Of a stretch of 64,000 nucleotides of DNA, positions 41,077-50,202 are shown piece by piece (the first letter of the stretch is position 1; each line of letters opens with the position of its first letter). The notes below the pieces were generated by a model. It saw only the letters and a list, made by a program, of their open reading frames with translations. It had not been told where the DNA came from and ran no database searches. The position numbers and the translations under genes are program-made. Origin of the DNA: Flavobacterium enshiense. Lineage in GTDB: Bacteria > Bacteroidota > Bacteroidia > Flavobacteriales > Flavobacteriaceae. The stretch lies in the NCBI RefSeq assembly GCF_022836875.1, contig NZ_CP090376.1:2852001-2916000 (forward strand), written 5' to 3'.

Positions 41077-41916
41077 TTAAGGAATGTATTTCTTCTCAAA
41101 ATTAGGTTTGCGTTTTTCAAGGAACGCATTACGACCTTCGATTGCTTCATCCGACATATAAGCTAAACGAGTAGCTTCACCGGCGAAAACCTGCTGACCT
41201 ACCATACCGTCGTCGGTAAGGTTCATGGCGAATTTCAGCATTTTGATGGAAATAGGCGATTTTTCAAGGATTTCCTGTGCCCACTGATACGCTGTATCTT
41301 CCAATTCAGCATGAGGAATAACAGCATTTACCATTCCCATTTCGTAAGCGTCCTGAGCAGAATAATTTCTGCCTAAAAAGAAAATTTCACGGGCTTTTTT
41401 CTGTCCGACCATTTTTGCAAGGTAAGCCGATCCATAGCCTCCGTCGAAACTGGTTACATCAGCATCGGTTTGTTTGAAAATAGCGTGTTCCTTACTTGCC
41501 AGCGTCAAATCGCAAACCACATGCAAACTGTGTCCGCCTCCAACAGCCCAACCCGGAACAACGGCAATAACCACTTTCGGCATAAAACGAATCAGGCGCT
41601 GTACTTCCAGAATGTTTAATCGGTGATAACCATCATCTCCTACATAACCCTGATAACCACGCGCTTTTTGGTCTCCACCACTGCAGAATGACCAGATGCC
41701 ATCTTTAGACGAAGGTCCTTCTGCCGAAAGCAAAACCACTCCGATAGAAGTATCTTCATGCGCATCGTGGAATGCCTCTAAAAGTTCTTTCGTTGTTTTT
41801 GGTCGGAACGCATTGCGGATATCCGGGCGGTTAAAAGCAATTCTTGCCACCCCGTCGCATTTCTTATAGGTTATATCTTCAAATTCTTTTACTGTCTTCC
41901 AGTTAATTGCACTCAT
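41077..41916 (-). CDS. menB: 1,4-dihydroxy-2-naphthoyl-CoA synthase
   Basis: The ~279-residue crotonase-fold enzyme closes the second ring of DHNA-CoA from o-succinylbenzoyl-CoA. Typical MenB features are the substrate loop WSFCSGGDQKARGYQGYVGDDGYHRLNILEVQ, the oxyanion segment VPGWAVGGGHSLH and DVTSFDGGYGSAYLAKMVG. The frame is open to 41973, but MSAINWKTVKEFEDI at 41916 is the conserved N-terminus. Divergent from the peptidase gene at 41987 with a 70-base shared promoter region. Confidence 0.93.
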   Translation of the reverse strand: MSAINWKTVKEFEDITYKKCDGVARIAFNRPDIRNAFRPKTTKELLEAFHDAHEDTSIGVVLLSAEGPSSKDGIWSFCSGGDQKARGYQGYVGDDGYHRLNILEVQRLIRFMPKVVIAVVPGWAVGGGHSLHVVCDLTLASKEHAIFKQTDADVTSFDGGYGSAYLAKMVGQKKAREIFFLGRNYSAQDAYEMGMVNAVIPHAELEDTAYQWAQEILEKSPISIKMLKFAMNLTDDGMVGQQVFAGEATRLAYMSDEAIEGRNAFLEKRKPNFEKKYIP

Positions 41917-41986
41917 GTTTTCAAATTTAAAACGTAAAAATAAATCATTTTTTGCATTATATTGCGCTTTCAAAAAATTAAAAACA

Positions 41987-43105
41987 ATGAAAAAAATATT
42001 TGTTTCAGCCGCTTTATTAGGTTTGATTTTCGCCGCAAATGCTCAAAAATATGAATTCCAAACGGTTACTGATTTAGAAACGTTACCGGTTATCAGTCAG
42101 GGACAAACAGGAACCTGCTGGAGTTTTTCGACATCTTCATTTTTAGAATCAGAAATCATCCGTCTGACGGGGAAGAAAATCGATCTTTCGGAAATGTATC
42201 AGGTGCGAAACACCTATCCTAAAAAAGCAGAAAATTATGTGATGCGTCAAGGGAAATCGCAATTTGGCGAAGGAGGATTAGCACATGATGTTATTAATTC
42301 GGCAGCGGATTATGGTTTGGTTCCCAATTCAGTTTACAGCGGTTTGAATGGCATGTCCGAGAATCATAACCACACTGAAATGGTTGCCGTTATTGAAAGT
42401 ATGCTGAAAACCTACGTAGACAATCCTGCAAAAAAACTATCGCCCAGCTGGAAAAAAGCAATCGATGCGATGTTGGATGTGTATATCGGGAAAAACCCTT
42501 CGGAATTTACTTTTGAAGGAAAAAAATACACGCCGCAAAGTTTCATGGCGATGGCAAAAATAAACCCGAAGGATTATGTAACGGTTACTTCGTTTACGCA
42601 TGTTCCTAATTACAAATCATTCATTTTAAATATTCCGGACAATTTTTCAAATGGAAGTTTTTACAATCTTCCGTTAAATGAATTTATGGAAACTATCGAT
42701 AATGCTTTGGCAAAAGGTTATACGGTTGAATTGGATTGCGACGTTAGCGAGCCTACTTTTTCAGGAAAAAGTGGAGTTGCAGTTATCCCTGCCAGTGATG
42801 AGGATGCTAAAATCATTTTAACTGAGATAAAAGCCGAGAAAAACATTACGCCTGAATTCCGTCAACAGGAATTTGAAAACTTAACCACTACTGACGATCA
42901 TTTGATGCATATCGTTGGAAAAATGAAAGATCAAAAAGGCAACATTTACTATAAAGTAAAAAACTCCTGGGGAACGGATGAAAAACGAGTGGCCAACGGC
43001 GGTTATGTATATATGAGTGTCGCTTACATGAAATTGAAAGCAATTTCTGTCCTGGTACACAAGGATGCTTTACAGAAAAACACTGCAAAAAATTTAGGTG
43101 TTTAA
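41987..43105 (+). CDS. C1 (PepC/bleomycin hydrolase type) cysteine peptidase, exported
   Basis: The 372-residue protein has a signal peptide (residues 1-19, ending NAQ). The papain-like triad is Cys in SQGQTGTCWSFSTSSFLESE, His in TDDHLMHIVGKM and Asn in YYKVKNSWGTDE. Length and insert positions fit the bleomycin hydrolase/aminopeptidase C group, which normally is cytoplasmic; the signal peptide, common in Bacteroidota homologues, implies a periplasmic enzyme. An open frame back to 41915 crosses the menB promoter and is not used. Confidence 0.88.
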   Translation: MKKIFVSAALLGLIFAANAQKYEFQTVTDLETLPVISQGQTGTCWSFSTSSFLESEIIRLTGKKIDLSEMYQVRNTYPKKAENYVMRQGKSQFGEGGLAHDVINSAADYGLVPNSVYSGLNGMSENHNHTEMVAVIESMLKTYVDNPAKKLSPSWKKAIDAMLDVYIGKNPSEFTFEGKKYTPQSFMAMAKINPKDYVTVTSFTHVPNYKSFILNIPDNFSNGSFYNLPLNEFMETIDNALAKGYTVELDCDVSEPTFSGKSGVAVIPASDEDAKIILTEIKAEKNITPEFRQQEFENLTTTDDHLMHIVGKMKDQKGNIYYKVKNSWGTDEKRVANGGYVYMSVAYMKLKAISVLVHKDALQKNTAKNLGV

Positions 43106-43216
43106 GTGAAAAAAAAGAAGCATATTTTTAAAGAAGATAATTATAAATTTCGTAATTTTAAGTACTTCTTTCACAAGAAGTTAGTTCACTGATTTATAAA
43201 TTAAAAAAGTTATTCT

Positions 43217-43414
43217 TTGAAAAAATCTGTAATTTTTGTCGCTCTTTTATCTGTAGTATTATTTACAAGTTGTAAAAAAGATTCCGAAGTTAAACCTGAG
43301 GAAACAACTGAAGCAGTTATGGAAGAGCAGGTAGATTCGGTTGCAACTGACAGCATTAAAACTGATGAAGTAGCACCTGTGGAAGTTGAGGGAGATACAC
43401 TGACTAAGAAATAA
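43217..43414 (+). CDS. small acidic lipoprotein
   Basis: The 65-residue product begins MKKSVIFVALLSVVLFTSCKKD, a clear lipobox with Cys19. The rest is very acidic and low in complexity (EETTEAVMEEQVDSVATDSIKTDE), probably disordered. Start codon is TTG at 43217; no ATG is available in frame. Function unknown. About 175 bases downstream lies the hairpin terminator at 43588. Confidence 0.65.
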   Translation: MKKSVIFVALLSVVLFTSCKKDSEVKPEETTEAVMEEQVDSVATDSIKTDEVAPVEVEGDTLTKK

Positions 43415-43587
43415 GTCAATTCTTTAGAAGACGTTTTCATAAACCCATAGGTAATGACGCGAATGTCGGATTAATGAGATGAAGTTTTAACTCTCTGCTT
43501 AAAGACAAAGAAATTTTAAAACAATTGAAGTTCAGCGCTATTTTTCAGCTGATGCAATTGTTAGAATTTATTTTAATAAAAACAATG

Positions 43588-43615
43588 AGGCTAACCCAAA
43601 AGGTTAGCCTTTTTG
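43588..43615 (+). terminator. hairpin terminator
   Basis: Stem AGGCTAACC/GGTTAGCCT followed by TTTTTG, in the gap downstream of the small lipoprotein gene. Confidence 0.8.
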
Positions 43616-43640
43616 TTATATCAAAATCAGTGTCCCTAGA

Positions 43641-43674
43641 GTGACTTTTAACAAATTGTGACTTTTAACAAATT
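43641..43674. repeat. 17-bp tandem direct repeat upstream of a promoter
   Basis: GTGACTTTTAACAAATT occurs twice head-to-tail (43641-43657, 43658-43674), ending 17 bases before the TTTG element of the next promoter. It could be a paired regulator-binding site. Confidence 0.6.
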
Positions 43675-43690
43675 TAATTCGTTTTGGGAT

Positions 43691-43720
43691 TTTGTAAATA
43701 GCTCGGGTTATTTATATTTG
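43691..43720 (+). promoter_or_regulatory. consensus Bacteroidota promoter for the serine hydrolase gene
   Basis: TTTG (43691-43694), 18 bases, TATATTTG (43713-43720), with the ATG at 43740. The -7 box is the same eight bases as that found inside the attC loops, so it is a useful internal reference. Confidence 0.8.
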
Positions 43721-43739
43721 CCCTTTACCAATAATTACA

Positions 43740-44924
43740 ATGAAGATTTCAAGATATATCCCTATACTTTCACTTTTTTTATTTTTCAGTTGCAATGGAA
43801 AAGACGGAAAAAAAGGCAACAATCAAAATGACACTGTCCTTTTAGCCGAAAAATACGAAGTCAGTTTTCCAAAATTAGATACAAGATACACTGAAAAAGA
43901 AAGAGCCTTTGTAGAAAACTTCTACAACAAACACTATAATCCCAAAGATTTCAGTGGCGGATTTTTAGTTGCTAAAAACGGACAGATCATTTATGAGAAC
44001 TACAGTGGTTATGCCTATAAAGAAAAAGGCGATAAAATCACTGCTGATAAACCTATTCACATTGCCTCGGTAAGTAAAACACTGACGGCCGTTTGTGTTT
44101 TAAAACTGGTTGACGAAGGCAAAATAAAACTGGATAACAGTGTAAAAAACTATCTTCCGAGTTTTCCTCACAAGGAAACAACTGTCCGCATGCTATTAAA
44201 CCATCGAAGTGGCTTGCGTAACTATGCTTACTTTACAGATGATAAGGGCGTTTGGAACAAAAAACAAACATTGACCAATCAGGATGTTTTAAACCTTTTG
44301 GCTACGAAACCAATCGGATTGGAATCAAGACCAGGAACACGTTTTGGTTACTGCAACACTAATTATGCTTTATTGGCATTAATTATTGAAAAGGCAACCA
44401 ACAAAAAATACTCTGTTGCGATGAACGAAATGATTTTCAAACCACTTGGGATGAAAAACACTTTTGTTTTTGACGATTTAAAAAAGAAAGACGAGGTTAG
44501 CCAATCGTACAAAAACAATTATTTACGACTAGCCTTTGAATTTTTGGATCAGGTATACGGAGATAAAAATATTTACTCTACGCCGAGAGACTTACTGAAA
44601 TTTGAAACTGCTACGTATTCCGATGCATTCTTAAGCAAAAAAATGAAAGCCGAAATGTTCAAAGGTTACAGTTATGAAACCAAAGGACAACGCAATTACG
44701 GACTTGGAATCCGTATGCTGGAATTTGAAACCGGACAGAAATATTTCTTCCACAACGGCTGGTGGCACGGTAACACTTCTTCTTTAGTAACCTTACGAAA
44801 AGAAAATGTGACTATCATTGCACTTTCCAATAAATACACACACAAAACGTATAAGACCAAAAAACTGGCTGCTCATTTTGGTGATTATCCTTTTAAATTT
44901 AAAGAAGATATTGGTGCAGAATAA
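43740..44924 (+). CDS. beta-lactamase-family serine hydrolase (lipoprotein)
   Basis: The 394-residue protein has a lipoprotein signal (PILSLFLFFSCNGK, Cys19). The class C beta-lactamase/DD-peptidase fold shows as the SxxK motif in HIASVSKTLTAV, the YxN motif in FGYCNTNYALL and the HxG-type third motif in YFFHNGWWHGN. Family members are esterases, peptidases or penicillin-binding enzymes; resistance is not implied. Expressed from the promoter at 43691, and followed by the terminator at 44951. Confidence 0.88.
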   Translation: MKISRYIPILSLFLFFSCNGKDGKKGNNQNDTVLLAEKYEVSFPKLDTRYTEKERAFVENFYNKHYNPKDFSGGFLVAKNGQIIYENYSGYAYKEKGDKITADKPIHIASVSKTLTAVCVLKLVDEGKIKLDNSVKNYLPSFPHKETTVRMLLNHRSGLRNYAYFTDDKGVWNKKQTLTNQDVLNLLATKPIGLESRPGTRFGYCNTNYALLALIIEKATNKKYSVAMNEMIFKPLGMKNTFVFDDLKKKDEVSQSYKNNYLRLAFEFLDQVYGDKNIYSTPRDLLKFETATYSDAFLSKKMKAEMFKGYSYETKGQRNYGLGIRMLEFETGQKYFFHNGWWHGNTSSLVTLRKENVTIIALSNKYTHKTYKTKKLAAHFGDYPFKFKEDIGAE

Positions 44925-44950
44925 TCATCATAGAAGAAAACAAATACTTT

Positions 44951-44990
44951 AAAAAAAAACAGGGAACATTTTGTTCCCTGTTTTTTTTTA
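44951..44990. terminator. bidirectional terminator
   Basis: Stem CAGGGAAC/GTTCCCTG (44960-44967, 44973-44980) between an A9 and a T9 run, serving convergent genes ending at 44924 and 44996. Confidence 0.92.
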
Positions 44991-44995
44991 AAGTA

Positions 44996-45874
44996 TTAAC
45001 CTATTTTTACCGAAGTCATTGTAAGCGAGCCACCAACGGCTTTATCGTTAAAGAAACTGATACCGTCATTATTATCCTGCAACGCTAATGAATACAGCAT
45101 CGGATAATAATGATCTGGGGTTGGAATCGCCAATTTTGCCGCTTTGTGCAAAGTCTCATAGTCGATTAAGGCTTTGTGATTTCCGTCGGCAATTTTACTT
45201 TTGAAAATCGTATTCATTTCAGTTGCCCAGTCAAAACCATATTCGGGTTCGTTCAACTTGTCCCAAGCCACCATTCTCAGATTGTGTACCATGTTTCCGC
45301 TTCCTATGATCAACACTCCTTTTTTGCGAAGCGATGCCAATTGTTTTGCCAATTCATAATGATATTCCGCGGGCTTGCTGTAATCGATACTTAGTTGCAA
45401 TACCGGAATATCCGCATCAGGGTACATATGACGAACTACAGTCCATGTCCCGTGGTCCAAACCCCAATCATGATCTAAACCAACATCGGTTTTTGTAATT
45501 AATTGTTTTGTTGCCAGAGCCAGTTCCGGATTTCCGGGTGCCGGATATTGTACCTCGAAAAGCTCCTGAGGAAACCCACCGAAATCATGAATCGTCTTAG
45601 GCTGGTTCATGGCTGTAATATGAGTTCCCCTAGTTAACCAATGCGCCGAAATCACCAAAACCGCCTTTGGTTTCTCAATTTTCTGCCCCATTGCTCTCCA
45701 GGTTTGCGAAAACTGATTGTCTTCGATTCCGTTCATCGGAGAACCGTGACCAATAAACAAAACCGGAAGTTTTGTATCTTCTTCGCTTAACTCTTTTGTC
45801 CAATTATAAAATGGTTGTAACGTTGCCATAGCCGCTCCTCCTATTATTGTTTTTATAAACTCATCTCTTTTCAT
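44996..45874 (-). CDS. ygiD: 4,5-DOPA-extradiol-dioxygenase-like protein (YgiD family)
   Basis: The 292-residue protein belongs to the LigB/DODA family: FIGHGSPMN near residue 42 and VISAHWLTRG give the metal-binding His residues, with PAPGNPELA and IIGSGNMVHNL further on. E. coli YgiD can open the catechol ring of L-DOPA. The N-terminus (DEFIKTIIGGAAMATLQP) is a hydrophobic leader absent from YgiD and suggests export; a Tat motif is not clear. Physiological substrate unknown. Confidence 0.85.
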   Translation of the reverse strand: MKRDEFIKTIIGGAAMATLQPFYNWTKELSEEDTKLPVLFIGHGSPMNGIEDNQFSQTWRAMGQKIEKPKAVLVISAHWLTRGTHITAMNQPKTIHDFGGFPQELFEVQYPAPGNPELALATKQLITKTDVGLDHDWGLDHGTWTVVRHMYPDADIPVLQLSIDYSKPAEYHYELAKQLASLRKKGVLIIGSGNMVHNLRMVAWDKLNEPEYGFDWATEMNTIFKSKIADGNHKALIDYETLHKAAKLAIPTPDHYYPMLYSLALQDNNDGISFFNDKAVGGSLTMTSVKIG

Positions 45875-45960
45875 TACTATACAATAATTGTATATACAAA
45901 TGTAATAATAAAAACATACTGAAACTAGTTTTTAAGCAATTTTAACAGCTAGAGATTGAT

Positions 45961-46806
45961 TTACAACAAGTAGATACCGTCTTCCTTAATATCAATGAGT
46001 TTTTGTTTGTAAAGCGTTCCGATGGCTTTCTTAAACGTTTTTTTGCTCATTTTTAGCACCGTTTTGATATCTTCCGGATGGGAATCATCGTTTAAACGAA
46101 GAAAACCGCGGCTGGCTTTCAATTCATCCAGAATGGCTTGGGCAGAAGCATCGATGCGCTCCATACCGAAAGGCTGGCGGGATACATCTATTTTACCATC
46201 AGGGCGGATAGTTTTTATGAATCCTACAATTCGGTCACCGGTGCGTAAATCTTCAAAAACTTCGTTCGTATATAAAAGTCCTTTGTGTTTTTCGTTGATG
46301 ATTACATTGATTCCGACTTCCGTGATATGAGAAACAATCAAATCAACCTCATCGCCTACGTTAACTGTAATATCTTTATTGTCGAGGAATTGATTGGTTT
46401 TACTGGAACCGACCAGCCGTTTGGTCTTTTCGTCCAAATACATGTACACCAAATAGCGTTTCCCCTGCTCCATCGGACGTGCCTGCTCTTTGAATGGGAC
46501 GAACAAATCCTTTTCCATTCCCCAATTCATGAAGGCACCGAATTTATTGGTGTAATTCACCCTAAGCAAAGCGAATTCATTAAGGAAAATATACGGTTCC
46601 AATGTAGTGGCAACAGGACGTTCCTCATGATCGAGGTAAACAAAAACCGCAATTTCATCACCAATTTTAAAATCGTTGGGAACGTATTTGTTTGGCAGCA
46701 GTATGTCGTGAATGCCTTCAGGGTCGGCTTCAGGGTTACCAAGAAACAAACCAACCTTCGTATCTCTTAATATTGTAAGCGTATTGTATTTTCCTATTTC
46801 AATCAT
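45961..46806 (-). CDS. cvfB: CvfB-type RNA-binding protein with S1 domains
   Basis: The ~281-residue protein has three consecutive S1/OB-like domains (starting MIEIGKYNTLTILRD, FALLRVNYTNKFGAFMNWG and VDLIVSHITEVGINVIINEK). A C-terminal winged helix follows (LRLNDDSHPEDIKTVLKMSKKTFKKAIGTLYKQKLI). That order is diagnostic for the CvfB family, putative RNA-binding regulators. ATG 46806 is preferred over an upstream in-frame start at 46830. A minus-strand TATCTTTG box (46835-46828) lies just upstream. Confidence 0.87.
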   Translation of the reverse strand: MIEIGKYNTLTILRDTKVGLFLGNPEADPEGIHDILLPNKYVPNDFKIGDEIAVFVYLDHEERPVATTLEPYIFLNEFALLRVNYTNKFGAFMNWGMEKDLFVPFKEQARPMEQGKRYLVYMYLDEKTKRLVGSSKTNQFLDNKDITVNVGDEVDLIVSHITEVGINVIINEKHKGLLYTNEVFEDLRTGDRIVGFIKTIRPDGKIDVSRQPFGMERIDASAQAILDELKASRGFLRLNDDSHPEDIKTVLKMSKKTFKKAIGTLYKQKLIDIKEDGIYLL

Positions 46807-46827
46807 TTCTCTAATATATCTGGTTTG

Positions 46828-46835
46828 CAAAGATA
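46828..46835 (-). promoter_or_regulatory. -7 box for cvfB
   Basis: CAAAGATA on the plus strand reads TATCTTTG on the minus strand (TAnnTTTG). Initiation would fall about 15 bases before the ATG at 46806. The upstream element is not well placed. Confidence 0.5.
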
Positions 46836-46916
46836 CAAACTAGTTTTAACATCTGATTTCAAGAAACAATAAACGTCAATATATTTAGTTTAGAAGAAAA
46901 ATAGTACTTTTATACT

Positions 46917-48449
46917 ATGAAAAAATTAAGTCTTTTTATAGTTATAATTTTGCTCAACAGCTGTACTAGTAAGATCAGCCCCTATTTTGAATCGAACAAA
47001 TACATCAACGAAAATAATTCCGTAATAAATGACAACCTTCAATTTTCGCATGAATCCTATGGGGATGTAAATTTTATTAAAGATAAACCCGCATTAAAAA
47101 AACATTTGAAAACCGTCAAAATCCCCTTTGACAATATTTTGTTATACGGCAAAACCTGGATCGACCCAATTTATGAATACTACATTCTGGTTGATTCCAA
47201 AAAGACTTTAAAAAAGAATGATCATTATTTCCAGAAAGACACTTTAATTAATAATCACAAATTTACTTTCATTGGAATTTCGTTGGACAAATATAATCCA
47301 GCGAATGACTTCAGCATGTTATCCAAAAAAATCGTCTCCGGAAACGATTACACAAAAAAACTCCCGTCCCTTTTTGACATTATCCGTTCCAATAAATCAT
47401 CCAACCAGTTCCTGAAAGGCTTAACCGAATTCAACAATTATCCTTCATACACAAAAGCGGAAAACTGGAACAAACTACAAATGCAGCTTACTTTTGCTTC
47501 CTTTCTAGGACAAAACAATACTTATAATAAACTCATAAAACAATGGAGCCCAAACAAAACCAATGACACAATTGCTGCGCTAATAAAACAAAAATACATC
47601 AACGGATTACGAAATGTCGAAAGAGAAATCCTGGAAATTGCAAAGGATGAAAAGATAATCATGTTTAATGAAAATCATTTTTATCCGAACCACAGAATCC
47701 TTGTGACGCAACTGCTGCCGGAACTAAAAAAAACAGGCTTCAGCTACATTGCACTGGAAACCTTGGCTGAAAAACAGGACAGCATTTTAAACAATGGTGG
47801 CAAACTGGATATGGAAAGCGGTTTTTATACACGCGAACAACATTATGCTGAACTTATCCGAACGGCTCAGGCATTAGGTTTTCACTTTGTAACTTATGAG
47901 AACTTTGATAAGGCAAAAGACAGGGAAACCGGTCAAGCTGAGAACCTTTACAACGCCACTTTTGCCAGAGACAATAATGCCAGAGTAGTAGTATTGGCAG
48001 GGATTTCACATATCATGGAAGAGCCTGATTCCAAAGACAAAAAATGGATGGCAGCCATTTTTAAAGAGAAGTTTGGAATAAATCCCATTACTTTTTCGCA
48101 AACCGACTTAAATTCTTATTCAAACTTAACGGAATCTATAACTCTATTAAAAAGCGTTGATTTGGACAAAAAATACCAAACCACGGATTACAAAATCATT
48201 AACAGCCTTTCATTTAAAGAAAACAAAGGCAATTTCAGCTATAAAAACAACCATTCCAAAAATGTTCAGGCAACATTGTATTTCGATGAAGAACTGCTAA
48301 AATCAACAGATTATTCGAAAAAAGTACCTTACAGATGTTATTTATTGGAAAAAAATGAAACGTTTTCCGTGACATTGTCCAACTCAAAAATAAGATTGAT
48401 GGTCTTTGATGAAGACGGAAAAATACTTGAAAACAAAATTGTAAACTAA
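46917..48449 (+). CDS. lipoprotein with a TraB/ChaN- or EreA-like domain (tentative)
   Basis: The 510-residue protein has a lipoprotein leader (FIVIILLNSCTSK, Cys16). Residues ~240-400 contain IIMFNENHFYPNHRILVTQLLPELKKTGFSYIALETLAEKQ, AELIRTAQALGFHFVTYENF and ARVVVLAGISHIMEE. The ENHF...E...GISH series of conserved Glu/His resembles the TraB/ChaN/Tiki and erythromycin-esterase-like fold, possibly a metal-dependent hydrolase. N- and C-terminal parts are not recognised. Function is inferred only from these motifs. Confidence 0.6.
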   Translation: MKKLSLFIVIILLNSCTSKISPYFESNKYINENNSVINDNLQFSHESYGDVNFIKDKPALKKHLKTVKIPFDNILLYGKTWIDPIYEYYILVDSKKTLKKNDHYFQKDTLINNHKFTFIGISLDKYNPANDFSMLSKKIVSGNDYTKKLPSLFDIIRSNKSSNQFLKGLTEFNNYPSYTKAENWNKLQMQLTFASFLGQNNTYNKLIKQWSPNKTNDTIAALIKQKYINGLRNVEREILEIAKDEKIIMFNENHFYPNHRILVTQLLPELKKTGFSYIALETLAEKQDSILNNGGKLDMESGFYTREQHYAELIRTAQALGFHFVTYENFDKAKDRETGQAENLYNATFARDNNARVVVLAGISHIMEEPDSKDKKWMAAIFKEKFGINPITFSQTDLNSYSNLTESITLLKSVDLDKKYQTTDYKIINSLSFKENKGNFSYKNNHSKNVQATLYFDEELLKSTDYSKKVPYRCYLLEKNETFSVTLSNSKIRLMVFDEDGKILENKIVN

Positions 48450-48470
48450 CACATCTTTAATTTTCCGGTA

Positions 48471-50141
48471 TTATTTATAAATCTCCTGCGGTACTAAATT
48501 TTTAAAATAACTCAACAAAACCTGATTGTTAACTTCCGTTGGAGTGAAAATTTCAATTATCGATGGTTTTTCAGCAGCCGAAAACATATTCATTTCTACG
48601 TTCAATTCCGATTCACTACTGCATTTGAAATAGTCAAAACGGTACATTTTAGCCAGATGCTCTGCTGTTAAGGAATGTGTTGTTTCAAAGAAAGTATTGA
48701 AAACAGCTGTTTCCTGATGCCCTGGCAAAATCCTGAAAATTCCACCTCCATGATTGTTAATCAGGATGATTTTAAAATTTTGCGGAATATAACTGTTCCA
48801 AAGCGCATTGCTGTCGTAAAAGAAACTCACATCACCTGTAATCATGACTGTCGGTTTTCCGGACGCCAAAGCCGCTCCAATCGCTGTAGTTGTACTTCCA
48901 TCTATACCACTCGTTCCTCTGTTACAAAAAACTTCGATGCTTGGATGTATATCAAACAACTGAGCATAACGAATCGGTGAACTGTTGCTTATTTGCAACT
49001 GGCTGTTTTCTGCTAGCATCGGAAGAATTTTTTCAAATACTTTCATATCCGAAAACGGTATTGTTTTCAAGTACTTTCCGTGCATTTTTTTTCGCAACGC
49101 TTTTAAATTCATTGCGTTCTGTCTGTAATCGCTTTCTGTTGGATTCACCATGGAAAGAAATTCATTGAAAAACACATTGGGGCTCACTTCAAAATGCTGT
49201 GTCAAACATCCGAAAGTATCATAAGCCCTATGGGTATCAACATGCCAATGTTCTTTGGGTTTGTACTTCCGAATAAATGCTTTGATTCGTTTTGAAACTA
49301 TCATTCCACCAATGGAAACAAGAATTTCAGGCTGAAAAGCTTTGAAATCCTCATCAGTAAAAGGGGTGATAATAGTGTCTATATTGGGGATAAAATCAGG
49401 GTGATGGACATTCGAGGTCACTTCGGTCATAACCACAACTGAAGGATCATTTGCCAACCGATTTAAAACAGCTACATCGATTTCATTTGGATTATTCACG
49501 CCGATAAGGATCAGTTTCTTTTTAGCAGCATTCCATTGATTTGCGAAAACATTCAGATTAGGCAATTGCTTTTCATCTGTTTTATAATCGACCCCTACCG
49601 GGTGCACCGTAAGCTCGCTGACCGTTTCATATAAAGGCTCTTCAAAAGGTGCATTAATATGAACAGGACCTTTTTGTGCTGTTGCTTCATTAATTGCCTG
49701 ATTGATTTTCAGATCGTTTTCTTCTGAAGCTTCTTCACTTAAATTAGCATTAAAAAGAATATGATTTTGAAAAACATTTTCCTGGCGAATGGTTTGTCCG
49801 TCACCTATGTCAATTTTACTTTGCGGACGGTCGGCAGAAATCACAACCAGAGGAATCTGACTGTAAAACGCTTCTGCCACGGCGGGATAATAATTAAGTA
49901 ATGCTGAACCGGACGTGCAGACTAAAGCCACGGGTTTTTGCTTTTGCTGTGCCATTCCCATCGCAAAAAAAGCTGCACAACGTTCGTCAGCAATACTGTA
50001 ACAATTAAATTCGGGATTACTGGCAAACCCAATGGTTAACGGGGCGTTTCTGGATCCAGGTGAAATCACAACATCGAGAAGGTCTTTAGCTTTACAGATT
50101 TCGATTAAACTTTGAGCTAAAGGTATTTTTGGGTAAATCAT
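48471..50141 (-). CDS. menD: SEPHCHC synthase
   Basis: The ~556-residue thiamine-diphosphate enzyme condenses 2-oxoglutarate with isochorismate, the first committed menaquinone step. It shows the MenD N-terminus PLAQSLIEICKAKDLLDVVISPGSRNAPLT, the Glu-containing CSIADERCAAFFAMG, and the cofactor motif TGDVSFFYDSNALWN...INNHGGGIF. ATG 50141 (MIYPKIPLAQ) is preferred over an upstream in-frame start at 50171. A TATCTTTG box on the minus strand lies at 50168-50161. Confidence 0.93.
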   Translation of the reverse strand: MIYPKIPLAQSLIEICKAKDLLDVVISPGSRNAPLTIGFASNPEFNCYSIADERCAAFFAMGMAQQKQKPVALVCTSGSALLNYYPAVAEAFYSQIPLVVISADRPQSKIDIGDGQTIRQENVFQNHILFNANLSEEASEENDLKINQAINEATAQKGPVHINAPFEEPLYETVSELTVHPVGVDYKTDEKQLPNLNVFANQWNAAKKKLILIGVNNPNEIDVAVLNRLANDPSVVVMTEVTSNVHHPDFIPNIDTIITPFTDEDFKAFQPEILVSIGGMIVSKRIKAFIRKYKPKEHWHVDTHRAYDTFGCLTQHFEVSPNVFFNEFLSMVNPTESDYRQNAMNLKALRKKMHGKYLKTIPFSDMKVFEKILPMLAENSQLQISNSSPIRYAQLFDIHPSIEVFCNRGTSGIDGSTTTAIGAALASGKPTVMITGDVSFFYDSNALWNSYIPQNFKIILINNHGGGIFRILPGHQETAVFNTFFETTHSLTAEHLAKMYRFDYFKCSSESELNVEMNMFSAAEKPSIIEIFTPTEVNNQVLLSYFKNLVPQEIYK

Positions 50142-50160
50142 TTTTAAGACTGCTAAGTCA

Positions 50161-50168
50161 CAAAGATA
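50161..50168 (-). promoter_or_regulatory. -7 box for menD
   Basis: CAAAGATA on the plus strand is TATCTTTG on the minus strand, 20 bases before the menD ATG. It also supports the choice of 50141 as the start. Confidence 0.55.
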
Positions 50169-50202
50169 CAAATATTAAGATGCTGGAAAAATACAATATC
50201 TG

